64,000 nt of DNA from Polaribacter marinaquae (GTDB lineage: Bacteria; Bacteroidota; Bacteroidia; Flavobacteriales; Flavobacteriaceae), in assembly GCF_038019025.1 (NCBI RefSeq), contig NZ_CP150496.1:2248001-2312000 (forward strand), written 5' to 3'. The notes under the pieces were generated by a model, which worked only from the letters and a program-made list of their open reading frames with translations, had not been told where the DNA came from and did not search any database. The position numbers were made by a program, and so were the translations under genes. This document shows positions 34,665 through 43,863 of this stretch, one piece after another (the first letter of the stretch is position 1; each line of letters begins with the position of its first letter).

Positions 34665-35744
34665 ATGAAAAAATATATCTACATAATCGCGTTTTTATCT
34701 GCATCAATATTTATTACTAGTTGTGGTAGCGAAGAAAAAAAAGCAGCAATAGATACTACTCCTGCAATTAAAATTTCGGTAAATAAAGTTGCTGTAAATA
34801 GTAACAGTCAATTTTTGTCTGTTAGTGGTAAAATACAAGCAGCAAATAGTACAGACTTAAGTACTAGAATGATGGGTTACGTAAAAAAGGTACACGTAAA
34901 TGTTGGCGATAAAGTAAGAAAAGGTCAGTTGTTAGTTTCTATTAATAATACAGATTTAGAAGCTAAAAAAGGACAAGTAAATGCAGGAATAATTCAAGCA
35001 AAAGCGGCTTTTAAAAATGCTGAAAAGAATTACAATCGTTTTAAAAACTTATTTGCAAGTAACAGTGTTACTCAAAAAGAAATGGATGATATGACTGCAA
35101 ATTACGAAATGGCAAAAGCCGGATTAGAATCTGCAAATCAAATGAAAAACGAAATTAATGCACAGTTTACGTATTCTAATATTACAGCTCCTTTTAGTGG
35201 TGTAATTACAAGTAAAAACGTAGAAAACGGAGATATGGCAAATCCAGGAATGCCTTTAATTAGTTTAGAAACTCCTAAAGTTTTTGAAGTGATTGCAATG
35301 GTGCCAGAAACAGAAATATCAGAAATTGACAAAGGAACAGACGTAAATGTATTAGTAAAATCGATTGATACAACTGTAAAAGGAAAAGTTACAGAAGTAA
35401 GTACTTCTGCTAAAAATACTGGAGGACAATATTTAGTAAAAGTAGCTTTAGAAAAAACAGATGCAAATATTTTATCTGGTATGTTTTCTACAGTTCAGTT
35501 TCCTGTAGAAAGAAAAGTAAAATCTGAGTTGGTTTTAATTCCTACGGATGCAATAGTTAAAAACGGACAATTATCTGGAGTTTATACAGTAAGTGAAAGT
35601 AACACAGCAATTTTACGTTGGTTACGTTTAGGTAGAACTTACGGAAATGAAGTTGAAGTCTTATCTGGTTTAAATTCAGATGAATCTTATATAGTTTCTG
35701 CTGAAGGAAAATTATTTAACGGAGCAAAAATTACAATTCAATAA
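34665..35744 (+). CDS. RND efflux periplasmic adaptor, lipoprotein, second system
   Basis: A 359-residue HlyD/MFP adaptor. The signal peptide ends in FITSC with lipidated C20, so it is anchored by lipid rather than a helix. The biotinyl-lipoyl-like halves (KKVHVNVGDKVRKGQLLVSI and SNITAPFSGVITSKNVENGD) flank a helical hairpin at about 95-165, followed by the beta-barrel domain. It sits second in the TolC-adaptor-permease operon; a hairpin repeat of about 85 nt lies between it and the permease gene. Confidence 0.9.
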   Translation: MKKYIYIIAFLSASIFITSCGSEEKKAAIDTTPAIKISVNKVAVNSNSQFLSVSGKIQAANSTDLSTRMMGYVKKVHVNVGDKVRKGQLLVSINNTDLEAKKGQVNAGIIQAKAAFKNAEKNYNRFKNLFASNSVTQKEMDDMTANYEMAKAGLESANQMKNEINAQFTYSNITAPFSGVITSKNVENGDMANPGMPLISLETPKVFEVIAMVPETEISEIDKGTDVNVLVKSIDTTVKGKVTEVSTSAKNTGGQYLVKVALEKTDANILSGMFSTVQFPVERKVKSELVLIPTDAIVKNGQLSGVYTVSESNTAILRWLRLGRTYGNEVEVLSGLNSDESYIVSAEGKLFNGAKITIQ

Positions 35745-35754
35745 CTAACATTCC

Positions 35755-35838
35755 GCGTTAAGGATAGCAATGGAAATCCTTTTTTTGCTGCCATTTATGG
35801 CAAAAAAAGATTGAAATGGATAGCCTGTTAAAACGCCC
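35755..35838 (+). repeat. Dispersed hairpin repeat inside the pump operon (element B)
   Basis: An 84-nt element. It begins GCGTTAAGGATAGCAATGG, continues into a T-run hairpin (TTTTTTTGC pairing with GCAAAAAAA, whose 10-nt interior has the short inverted repeat TGCCAT/ATGGCA), and ends AATGGATAGCCTGTTAAAACGCCC split across the right arm. The two outer ends are imperfect inverted repeats (GCGTTAA.. / ..TTAAAACGC). It is nearly the same as the element at 61831-61904 in reverse orientation. It starts 10 nt after the adaptor stop and ends 14 nt before the permease ATG. Confidence 0.82.
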
Positions 35839-35852
35839 AAAAAATAAATAAT

Positions 35853-38800
35853 ATGAAAGAAGGTTTAGCTGGTAAAATTGCAAAAGTCTTTATAGGATCT
35901 AAACTTACAGTGCTTCTAATGATCGTTTTTATGGTTGTTGGTGTATATGCTTCGTTTTTAATTCCTAGAGAAGAAGAGCCACAAATTGATGTGCCAATGG
36001 CAGATATTTTTGTGGGTTACCCAGGCGCAAGTCCTACAGAAGTAGAAAATAGAGTTGTAAAACCTTTAGAGAAATTAATTTCTAATATTAAGGGTGTAGA
36101 GTATGTGTATGCCACTGCTATGAACGAAAAAGCGATTGTAATTGTTCAGTTTTATGTAGGCGAAGACATTGAGCGTTCGTTTGTAAAATTGTATAATGAA
36201 ATTAACAAACATATGGATCAAATGCCACAAGGTGTTACGTTTCCGTTAGTTAAAACACGTGCTATTGATGATGTGCCAATGTTAGGTTTAACGTTGTGGA
36301 GTGAAAATTACAGTGATTATCAAATTAGCCAAATGGCGCAAGAGTTAGAAACAGAAATTAAGAAAGTAAATGATGTTTCTATTACACATAAAATAGGTGG
36401 AAGAAACAGACAATTGCGTGTGGTTTTAGATAAAGATAAGTTGGCTGCTAGTGGATTAGATTTCTTATCTGTTTCTGAAATGATAAAAGCCAATAATACA
36501 CAATTAAGTTCTGGTAGTTTTGATAAAAACGATACTGAGTTTTTAGTAAATACAGGTAAATTTTTAGCTTCTGTTAAAGATGTAGAAAATTTGGTGGTTG
36601 GCGTGCAGCAAAATTTACCAATTTATTTAAAACAGATTGCAACTATTGTTGACGGACCAGAAATTTCACAAAACTATGTGTCTTTAGGTTTTGGACAAGC
36701 AAGTGATAAAGCTCAAACATATAAATCTGAATATCCTGCAGTAACGATTTCTGTTGCTAAAAGAAAAGGAGCAGATGCAATGAAAATTGCAGAAGTAGTT
36801 TTAGATAAAGTAGCTCATTTAAGAACTACTTTAATACCAGATGATGTTCATGTAGAAGTAACAAGAAATTATGGGGAAACAGCTTCTCACAAAGTATCAG
36901 AATTATTATTACACCTTATTGGTTCTATCATTGCAGTAACACTTGTAGTGATGTTAGCTATGGGTTGGCGTGGTGGATTGGTCGTGTTTTTATCTGTGCC
37001 AATTACATTTGCTTTAACATTGTTAAGTTACTATATGTTAGATTATACTTTAAACAGAATTACGCTTTTTGCATTGGTTTTTGTTACAGGTATTGTAGTT
37101 GATGATTCTATTATTATTGCAGAAAACATGCACAGGCATTTTAAAATGAAACGCTTGCCTTTTAAACAAGCTGCATTATATGCAATTAATGAAGTTGGTA
37201 ACCCAACAATATTGGCAACATTTACAGTAATTGCTTCCGTTTTACCAATGGCTTTTGTATCTGGTTTGATGGGGCCTTATATGGCGCCAATGCCAATTGG
37301 AGCTTCAATTGCAATGATTTTATCTTTATTTGTAGCATTAACAATTACACCTTATTTAGGATATATTTTCTTAAGAGAAAAAGATAAAAAAGGAGGAGAA
37401 GAAAAAGTTGAAAAACCGTTAGAAGAAACGTTTATTTATAGAGTATACAATAAGTTTGAGAGACCTTTATTAGAAAATGCAACCAAAAGATGGTTGTTTT
37501 TAGGAGGAACATTCTTTGTTTTAATTGCAACTATGGGATTATTTGTAACCAATTCTGTTGCAGTAAAAATGTTGCCTTTTGATAATAAAAACGAGTTTCA
37601 GGTGGTAATAGATATGCCAGAAGGAACAACTTTAGAAAGAACAGGCGTTGTTACACAAGAAATTGCTCAGTATTTATCTACAAGACCAGAAGTGGTGAAT
37701 TATCAAAATTACATTGGTACTTCTGCACCAATAACTTTTAATGGATTAGTGCGTCATTATGATTTACGTGGTGGATCTAATATGGCAGATATTCAGGTGA
37801 ATTTGGTTGATAAAGGAGACAGAACAATTCAAAGTCATGGAATTGCTAAGTTGCTTAGACCAGAAATTCAGAAAATTGCAAAAAAATACAATGCAAATGT
37901 AAAATTGGTAGAAGTTCCACCTGGACCTCCAGTTTTATCGACAATTGTTGCTGAGGTTTACGGACCAGATTATAAAGAGCAAATTAGAATAGCAAACGAT
38001 GTTCAGAATATCTTAAAAAATACCGATGATGTTGTAGATATTGATTGGATGGTAGAAGCTGATCAAAAAGAATATCAATTTGAAATAAATAAAGAAAAAG
38101 CAATGCTGTATGGTGTTGCGCCACAGCAAATTGCATATACCATGAATATGGCTTTATCTAACAGAGCAATAACAACTTTATATGATGAAGATGCTGCAAG
38201 TCAAGTTGGTTTGGTGTTGAGTTTAGATGAAAAGGAAAAGTCTACTATTTCTGATATTTCTCAATTAAAAGTAAAATCTAAAATGGGAAACATGGTTCCT
38301 ATTGTAGATTTGGTTGAAATAAAAGAAACAATTGCTGATAAAAGCATCTACAGAAAAAACCAAAAACGTGTTGTGTATGTTATGGCAGATATGGCTGGGG
38401 AATTAGAAAGTCCTGCTTATGCTATTTTAGGAATGGAAAAGAAATTGAATACAATTGAACTTCCTGAAGGATACAAATTAAACGAAATGTATTTAGGACA
38501 GCCAGATTACGAAGATGATTATACTGTAAAATGGGATGGAGAATGGCAAATTACCTTAGAGGTTTTTAGAGATTTAGGAATTGCTTTTTTAGGCGCAATT
38601 ATTTTGATTTATATTTTGATTGTGGGTTGGTTTCAAAACTTTAAAGCACCAGTTGTAATGATGGTTGCAATACCACTTTCTTTAATAGGAATTGTTTTAG
38701 GACACTGGATTATGGGCGCATTTTTTACAGCAACATCTTTTATTGGAATGATTGCTCTGGCAGGAATTATGGTGAGAAACTCCGTTTTATTGATAGATTT

Positions 38801-39047
38801 TATCAACTTAAGGCTAGAAGAAGGTGTCCCGTTAAAACAAGCGGCAATAGAAGCAGGAGCTGTAAGAACAACACCAATTTTATTAACTGCGGGTACAGTG
38901 GTAATTGGAGCCTTTGTTATTTTATTTGATCCAATTTTTCAAGGATTGGCAATTTCGTTAATGGGTGGTACAATTGTTTCTACTGTGTTAACATTATTGG
39001 TTGTGCCATTAGTTTATTATATGATAGAAAAAAAGAATTATAAATAA
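35853..39047 (+). CDS. RND efflux permease, second system
   Basis: A 1064-residue pump with the 12-helix, two-repeat RND plan. The helix-4 motif VTGIVVDDSIIIAENMHRHF carries the paired acidic residues needed for proton coupling; the second repeat has GIMVRNSVLLIDFINLRLEEG. The N-terminus begins with a helix at about 17-35 followed by the porter domains. The sequence is closer to multi-drug and envelope-stress RND proteins than to metal pumps, but substrate is not determined. It is third in the operon after the TolC and adaptor genes. Confidence 0.93.
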   Translation: MKEGLAGKIAKVFIGSKLTVLLMIVFMVVGVYASFLIPREEEPQIDVPMADIFVGYPGASPTEVENRVVKPLEKLISNIKGVEYVYATAMNEKAIVIVQFYVGEDIERSFVKLYNEINKHMDQMPQGVTFPLVKTRAIDDVPMLGLTLWSENYSDYQISQMAQELETEIKKVNDVSITHKIGGRNRQLRVVLDKDKLAASGLDFLSVSEMIKANNTQLSSGSFDKNDTEFLVNTGKFLASVKDVENLVVGVQQNLPIYLKQIATIVDGPEISQNYVSLGFGQASDKAQTYKSEYPAVTISVAKRKGADAMKIAEVVLDKVAHLRTTLIPDDVHVEVTRNYGETASHKVSELLLHLIGSIIAVTLVVMLAMGWRGGLVVFLSVPITFALTLLSYYMLDYTLNRITLFALVFVTGIVVDDSIIIAENMHRHFKMKRLPFKQAALYAINEVGNPTILATFTVIASVLPMAFVSGLMGPYMAPMPIGASIAMILSLFVALTITPYLGYIFLREKDKKGGEEKVEKPLEETFIYRVYNKFERPLLENATKRWLFLGGTFFVLIATMGLFVTNSVAVKMLPFDNKNEFQVVIDMPEGTTLERTGVVTQEIAQYLSTRPEVVNYQNYIGTSAPITFNGLVRHYDLRGGSNMADIQVNLVDKGDRTIQSHGIAKLLRPEIQKIAKKYNANVKLVEVPPGPPVLSTIVAEVYGPDYKEQIRIANDVQNILKNTDDVVDIDWMVEADQKEYQFEINKEKAMLYGVAPQQIAYTMNMALSNRAITTLYDEDAASQVGLVLSLDEKEKSTISDISQLKVKSKMGNMVPIVDLVEIKETIADKSIYRKNQKRVVYVMADMAGELESPAYAILGMEKKLNTIELPEGYKLNEMYLGQPDYEDDYTVKWDGEWQITLEVFRDLGIAFLGAIILIYILIVGWFQNFKAPVVMMVAIPLSLIGIVLGHWIMGAFFTATSFIGMIALAGIMVRNSVLLIDFINLRLEEGVPLKQAAIEAGAVRTTPILLTAGTVVIGAFVILFDPIFQGLAISLMGGTIVSTVLTLLVVPLVYYMIEKKNYK

Positions 39048-39060
39048 AAACAAGTAAATT

Positions 39061-39246
39061 ATGTTGAATAAATATTTTAGAGTTATAGTTGGTTGTATGG
39101 TACTTTTAATGGTTTTATTAACTTATTATGTAAGTATTAAATGGTTGTGGTTTGGTGTGTTTATTGGTGTAAATATGATACAATCAGCATTTACAAAATG
39201 GTGTTTGTTAGAAACTATTTTGATGAAATTAGGAATTAAAAAATAA
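39061..39246 (+). CDS. DUF2892-type small membrane protein
   Basis: A 61-residue protein with two predicted helices (about 8-24 and 27-44) and a C-terminal KWCLLETILMKLGIKK. This is the inner-membrane DUF2892/YgaP-tail type, which often ends a pump or rhodanese gene set and usually has FTKWCPLE at this point; here the Pro is Leu. It starts 13 nt after the permease stop and is probably part of that operon. Function unknown. Confidence 0.75.
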   Translation: MLNKYFRVIVGCMVLLMVLLTYYVSIKWLWFGVFIGVNMIQSAFTKWCLLETILMKLGIKK

Positions 39247-39247
39247 T

Positions 39248-39285
39248 AAAAAAGCCCGATAAATTAATTTATCGGGCTTTTTTTT
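39248..39285. terminator. Bidirectional terminator between second pump and large TonB-type receptor
   Basis: A perfect palindrome, AAAGCCCGATAAATT / AATTTATCGGGCTTT, with a tight loop is flanked by an A run and a long T run. It can end both convergent transcripts. Confidence 0.9.
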
Positions 39286-39301
39286 AAGTATTATATTGAT
39301 T

Positions 39302-42043
39302 TTATCCTCTATATCTTCTTCTATTTCCTCCTTCGAATTTCTTACCAGCGCTACCTAAACTATTAAATTTCCAGGTAAAAGATAACATTGCGTATTGATT
39401 TAAAACCGTACTCGAAGAATCTTGAATGTAATCTTCTGTTGCAACTCTTCTTGCATTGGTGTTTTGATCTAAAATATCATAAACTTTTAAACTAATAGCA
39501 CCTTGGTCTTTTAAGATAGAATAACGTAAAGTTGTGTTCCAGAACCAAGCACTTTTTTGAAAACCATCGGCAATATTAGGGTTGTAATTATAGTTGATGT
39601 CATTTCTCCATTCTAATTTTTTTGGTAAAAATGTTGCAGTTTGTATGGTAACATCATGACTTACAAAATTTCTATCCTCAAAACTTTCGATATCATATTT
39701 GTTGTTATTGAATGAAATTGAATATTCTGGCCTAATTTGAAGTACCTTATCCCAATTAAAATCAAAACCAATTCTAGGTGAAATAGTAGCCGTTTTACTT
39801 GAGTATTGAATTCCGTTATTAAAGTTGATGTTTTTATTATAGTTACCAAAAACTCTAAATTCTGTTCTTAAACTTCCAAAATCTTCCCACTTTTTTGTAG
39901 TGCTATAACTTCCTCCTGCTCTAAAACTATAAAAGCCATCTACATTTGCATAAGTTGTTTCTCTAATTAAAGAGTTAGGGTCTATGATAGTTTTTGCAAC
40001 AACTCTATCATTTGTAAAAGTTAAGTTTGCAAAAGACCAAAAACCAGTTCTTTTTTGCCAATTAAAATTAGAAGCACCAAAGTTTAAAGAATGTGTTTTA
40101 GAAGGCGTTAAAGATGGATTACCAGTTACAATATTTAAAGGATTAGATTCATCTCTAAAAGGTTGTAACTGCGATAAACTAGGTGTATTATTTCTAAAAC
40201 GATATCTTAAACGATACCTACTACTTCTACTTTCTCTAAAACGCACACCAAAACCATATTCTAAATTATTAAAATCTCTAACTAAATTTGTTTCTGGTCT
40301 TAAAAAATCTACATTTTCTAAAGTTCTATTTACTTGAGCTATTTCTGCGGATGCAGACCATTTATCATTTCTAAACTCTAATTCTAAACTTGGTCTTTTA
40401 GTTTTATCTAAATACTCGAAATCTGTACTTAATAAAGTACTAAAACTTGTAAAATCGTTAGTAGCTTGATCAAAATCGAAAGTACTACGTTTTGTTTTCG
40501 TTTTTGTGTTGCCATATGCATAAGCAACATCTAAAAATAATTTATTGGCCATAATTGGTAAACGGTATGTAAATTCACTACCAATTTCTTTTACCTCTGT
40601 TTTTCCGTCAGAATATTGATTTCTGATAATTTGATCAGGATTAGAGCCGTAAATGTTTGTTTCAGACTTTACAAAATCGTCTGTTTTATTATCGCTAAAA
40701 TTTGCTGTTACTTCCGCTCTTATAAAGGCACCTTTACTTCCAAATCTTTTAGAAAAGTTAATTTCATTATCAAATTGATTTCTATCAGAATCTGCAACAG
40801 AATTTGTTTCAGAATCGTTGGTAAGTGTTCTATCATTATTTAAACTTTCTGAAATACTGTTAAAAGTGTTTGTATTTAAGTTCTTGTTAAAATCAGATTC
40901 AATATCTATTCTAAAAGTACTATCAATTTCAATTTCGAAATCGATACTTGCATCGTGGCTATCGCTTTCGTTTACAGAATTACTATTAGAGTTTCTAAAA
41001 AAACTTTCACCGTTAGATAAAAACGTTTCTCTATTGTTAGAAGAAGTGTTTTTAGACTCACTGTTTTTGTAAAAATAATCTCCAGAAAATTCAAAAATTT
41101 TCTTGAACACGTTAATGTAATTTACACCATAATTATTTGATGTAATAATACCTTGTCCGCCACCAAAACTTCTATTATTACCACCAAAACGAAGTCTTTG
41201 ATTACCAAAACTAAAACCTGGCGAGTTTATATTGTTTCCACCGGCTAAAAGTCCTATTCGTTCACTTTGTTCAAAACGAGTTCCTAAACCAGCATACTCA
41301 TAACGATCATCTGTACCTATACCCGCAGCTACTTTACCAAAATAACCTTTATTGTTTTCTTTCTTTATGGTTAAGTTTATTGTTTTATTTTCTCCATCAG
41401 AATCTTCGCCAGCAAATGCTTGTGCGTTGGTTTTTGTATCAGAAATCTGAATTTTCTCTATAATTTCTTTTGTTAAGTTTCTAGTTGTAATTGTAGGGTC
41501 GTTACCAAAAAAAGGTTTACCATTTACAAGAATTTTATTTACTTCTTTACCGTTTACAGTAATTGTACCTTCTGCATCTACCTCTACACCTGGTAATTTT
41601 TTAAGTAAATCTTCTACATTAGCATCTGCTTTTGTTTTAAATGATTTTACATTAAATTCTACGGTATCTTTTTTAATAGTAATTGGCGCAGAAGATCTAA
41701 TAACAATAGCATCTAAAGTATTGGCAGATTTTAGGTATAATGTACCAACGTTTTGATTTTTTACATCTATAATTTTAGAATATGACTCGAAACCAATAAA
41801 AGAAACTACTAACTTTAACTTAGAATCGCCTGTATTAGAAACAATTTTAAAATCTCCTTTGGCATCTGTAATTGTATAAGAAACAATGCTGCTATCTTTT
41901 AACCTTTCTACATGTACGGTTGCAGATTCTAACATTTCTTTATCTTCTGCAGATTTTATGATTCCGCTAATTGTAAAGTCTTTTTTTTGCGAATAGGTTA
42001 AAGATGTCGCTAAAAAAGCAATTAAAAGTAATATTTTTTTCAT
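39302..42043 (-). CDS. Large outer-membrane beta-barrel receptor (TonB-dependent type)
   Basis: A 913-residue outer-membrane protein. A signal peptide (about 1-18) is followed by a carboxypeptidase-regulatory-like domain (about 22-110). The plug-like region has VEDLLKKLPGVEVDAEGTIT and KILVNGKPFFGNDP, then a large C-terminal barrel of the outer-membrane beta-barrel family. The stretch around 275-310 is rich in Gly, Asn, Phe and Ser (NRSFGGGQG). No TonB box motif is clear. The C-terminus ends in a basic FEGGNRRRYRG, not the usual aromatic residue. Substrate is unknown; it stands alone on the minus strand. Confidence 0.85.
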   Translation of the reverse strand: MKKILLLIAFLATSLTYSQKKDFTISGIIKSAEDKEMLESATVHVERLKDSSIVSYTITDAKGDFKIVSNTGDSKLKLVVSFIGFESYSKIIDVKNQNVGTLYLKSANTLDAIVIRSSAPITIKKDTVEFNVKSFKTKADANVEDLLKKLPGVEVDAEGTITVNGKEVNKILVNGKPFFGNDPTITTRNLTKEIIEKIQISDTKTNAQAFAGEDSDGENKTINLTIKKENNKGYFGKVAAGIGTDDRYEYAGLGTRFEQSERIGLLAGGNNINSPGFSFGNQRLRFGGNNRSFGGGQGIITSNNYGVNYINVFKKIFEFSGDYFYKNSESKNTSSNNRETFLSNGESFFRNSNSNSVNESDSHDASIDFEIEIDSTFRIDIESDFNKNLNTNTFNSISESLNNDRTLTNDSETNSVADSDRNQFDNEINFSKRFGSKGAFIRAEVTANFSDNKTDDFVKSETNIYGSNPDQIIRNQYSDGKTEVKEIGSEFTYRLPIMANKLFLDVAYAYGNTKTKTKRSTFDFDQATNDFTSFSTLLSTDFEYLDKTKRPSLELEFRNDKWSASAEIAQVNRTLENVDFLRPETNLVRDFNNLEYGFGVRFRESRSSRYRLRYRFRNNTPSLSQLQPFRDESNPLNIVTGNPSLTPSKTHSLNFGASNFNWQKRTGFWSFANLTFTNDRVVAKTIIDPNSLIRETTYANVDGFYSFRAGGSYSTTKKWEDFGSLRTEFRVFGNYNKNINFNNGIQYSSKTATISPRIGFDFNWDKVLQIRPEYSISFNNNKYDIESFEDRNFVSHDVTIQTATFLPKKLEWRNDINYNYNPNIADGFQKSAWFWNTTLRYSILKDQGAISLKVYDILDQNTNARRVATEDYIQDSSSTVLNQYAMLSFTWKFNSLGSAGKKFEGGNRRRYRG

Positions 42044-42194
42044 TTGAGTTTGTTAGTATTATTTTGCAAATATTTAACTAATAAGTAGAAGTTTTTGCCA
42101 TTTAACAGAACTTTATGAATACTTTAAGGAACTTTAACGGCTTTAATTTCTGATGAGTTACTAATAGAAATTTTAAATGATCTTATTTAAAATG

Positions 42195-42202
42195 TACTTT
42201 TG
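42195..42202 (+). promoter_or_regulatory. Possible -7 box of the methyltransferase gene
   Basis: TACTTTTG matches TAnnTTTG, giving a leader of about 22 nt to the ATG at 42229. The -33 position reads TTTT rather than TTG. Confidence 0.42.
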
Positions 42203-42228
42203 TTAAACTAATAAAAAGAAGATTTTAA

Positions 42229-42810
42229 ATGGATTTATCTGCAAGTGCTTGGGACAATAGATATATTAATAATGATATTGGTTGGGATTTAGGTATTGTT
42301 TCTCCTCCTTTAAAAGCATATTTTGATCAATTAAAGAATAAAGAACTTAAAATTTTAATACCGGGTGGAGGCAATTCTTACGAAGCAGAATATCTTTTTA
42401 AACAAGGTTTTAAAAATGTCTATGTAGTTGATTTATCTAAAACAGCTTTAAATAATTTACATAATAGAATACCAGAATTGCCGAATAATCAATTGATAAA
42501 TTCAGATTTTTTTGATGTAAATGATACTTTTGATTTAATTTTAGAACAAACTTTCTTTTGTGCTATTGCACCAAATTTAAGAGAGAAATATGCGGTTAAA
42601 ATGAAGGAATTACTAAAACCAAATGGTAAATTAGTTGGTGTTATGTTTAATGTTCCGTTAAATGAAAATAGACCTCCTTTTGGTGGAAACTTAGAAGAGT
42701 ATTTAAAACTTTTTTCTTCTCATTTCAAAATAGACATTTTAGAAAAGTGTTATAATTCATATAAAAATAGGCAAGGTAGAGAGTTATTTGTAAAATTGTT
42801 GAAGGATTAA
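42229..42810 (+). CDS. TPMT family S-adenosylmethionine-dependent methyltransferase
   Basis: A 193-residue methyltransferase of the thiopurine methyltransferase type. The entry segment is WDNRYINNDIGWDLGIVSPP. The SAM-binding loop is LIPGGGNSYEAEYLF, with the ribose-binding acidic residue in VYVVDLS, and the later motif is LEQTFFCAIAP. Bacterial members methylate small S, Se or Te compounds or thiols, and the exact substrate is not readable. It appears to be a single-gene unit with a -7 box upstream. Confidence 0.85.
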   Translation: MDLSASAWDNRYINNDIGWDLGIVSPPLKAYFDQLKNKELKILIPGGGNSYEAEYLFKQGFKNVYVVDLSKTALNNLHNRIPELPNNQLINSDFFDVNDTFDLILEQTFFCAIAPNLREKYAVKMKELLKPNGKLVGVMFNVPLNENRPPFGGNLEEYLKLFSSHFKIDILEKCYNSYKNRQGRELFVKLLKD

Positions 42811-42843
42811 CTTTGCTATTTTTATTTATTCTAAATAAATACT

Positions 42844-42851
42844 TATATTTG
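42844..42851 (+). promoter_or_regulatory. Possible -7 box of the Cys-rich peptide gene
   Basis: TATATTTG matches TAnnTTTG, with an expected leader of about 15 nt to the ATG at 42871. A TTG exists only 28 nt upstream, too far for the usual spacing. Confidence 0.45.
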
Positions 42852-42870
42852 CAGTATAATTATTTAGATT

Positions 42871-43047
42871 ATGATTGTTTTTTACACAAATACTGCACCA
42901 ACAATTCAGTTAAAGCAAGAAGTTGCTTGTAATTCTGTTTGTTCTTCTAGTTGTATTAAGCCAAAAAATAAATGCTGTAATAAATATAAAAAGAAGGGAA
43001 TCAATTGTAAAAGATGCCCTCATGTTTTATTAGCGAAAGCCTCTTAA
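42871..43047 (+). CDS. Small Cys-rich protein, 58 residues, unknown function
   Basis: A short ORF with ATG at 42871 and TAA at 43045-43047. The product has seven cysteines in the order C20, C24, C28, C35, C36, C46, C49, in the pattern ACNSVCSSSC, NKCCNK and NCKRCPH, and many lysines. It has no signal peptide. The motif arrangement looks like a metal-binding or structural Cys cluster. A consensus -7 box lies just upstream. Its stop codon shares the palindrome TTAA (43044-43047) with the stop of the convergent SGNH gene. It resembles small Cys/Lys-rich proteins I recall from other flavobacteria, but no function is known to me. Confidence 0.65.
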   Translation: MIVFYTNTAPTIQLKQEVACNSVCSSSCIKPKNKCCNKYKKKGINCKRCPHVLLAKAS

Positions 43048-43817
43048 TTATTTAATTTCTTTAACGCTAAAGGTAAAATTCTTTGTATAAATTTTGTGTA
43101 TGCTAGTTTTGAAAGATGTAAATTATCTGATGCTACCAAATTAGGATTTGTTAAACCTTCACGAGAAATATCAGTTATATTTACATAAGTAATATCATTT
43201 TTAGTACAATATTCTTCTATAAACTTGTTGTAATTGTCTATTTGCTTTGAAATATAAGTATTATTTTTAAATAATGGTGTAAAAGAATAATCGGGTATAG
43301 AAATAACAATCAACTTATTCTTTTCGTCACCAATAGCTTTTATAGCAGTATCAACTAATAATGGAAATTCTTCTTGGAAGACAGCCATATTACTAAATCT
43401 ATATTGATTATTTACGCCTATTAATAAAGTCGTTAAATTATAATCATTAGAAATATTTTGAGAATTGATTGCATTAATTAAGTCTGTAGTTGTCCAACCA
43501 GTTCTGGCAATAATTTTAAGATCAATTGTAGATCCTTCGGGATATTTTTTTAGCAAACTATCTTTTAATTGAGACGGATATCTACAAGTCTCGCAAACGC
43601 TTTGGCCAATTGTATAACTGTCACCTAAAGATAATATTTTGAAGCTTTTTGTATTTGAATTGTTTATTGAAGTCGAATCTAATTCTGCATCAATAACAAC
43701 TACTTCGTCTTTAATTTCATCAATTTCTTCAATTGTTTCTATTTGATCATTCATACTTCCGCATGAAACAAGAAACAGACAAAAACAAATAAAAATACTT
43801 AGAATAGGCTTTTTCAT
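43044..43817 (-). CDS. SGNH/GDSL hydrolase family lipoprotein
   Basis: A 257-residue lipoprotein. The signal peptide ends in FLVSC with lipidated C19, followed by an acidic linker (about 25-50). The SGNH fold then shows block I GDSYTIGQS with the nucleophile Ser, block III GVNNQYR and block V DNLHLSK with the catalytic Asp-His pair. It is likely a periplasmic or outer-membrane esterase, perhaps acting on lipid or acetylated sugar; substrate unknown. It lies 46 nt after the gcdH stop on the same strand and may be co-transcribed with it. Confidence 0.85.
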   Translation of the reverse strand: MKKPILSIFICFCLFLVSCGSMNDQIETIEEIDEIKDEVVVIDAELDSTSINNSNTKSFKILSLGDSYTIGQSVCETCRYPSQLKDSLLKKYPEGSTIDLKIIARTGWTTTDLINAINSQNISNDYNLTTLLIGVNNQYRFSNMAVFQEEFPLLVDTAIKAIGDEKNKLIVISIPDYSFTPLFKNNTYISKQIDNYNKFIEEYCTKNDITYVNITDISREGLTNPNLVASDNLHLSKLAYTKFIQRILPLALKKLNN

Positions 43818-43863
43818 CTTGCTTTTGTCTGAATATTAATGTAAACCTTACAATTTGAGTGGG

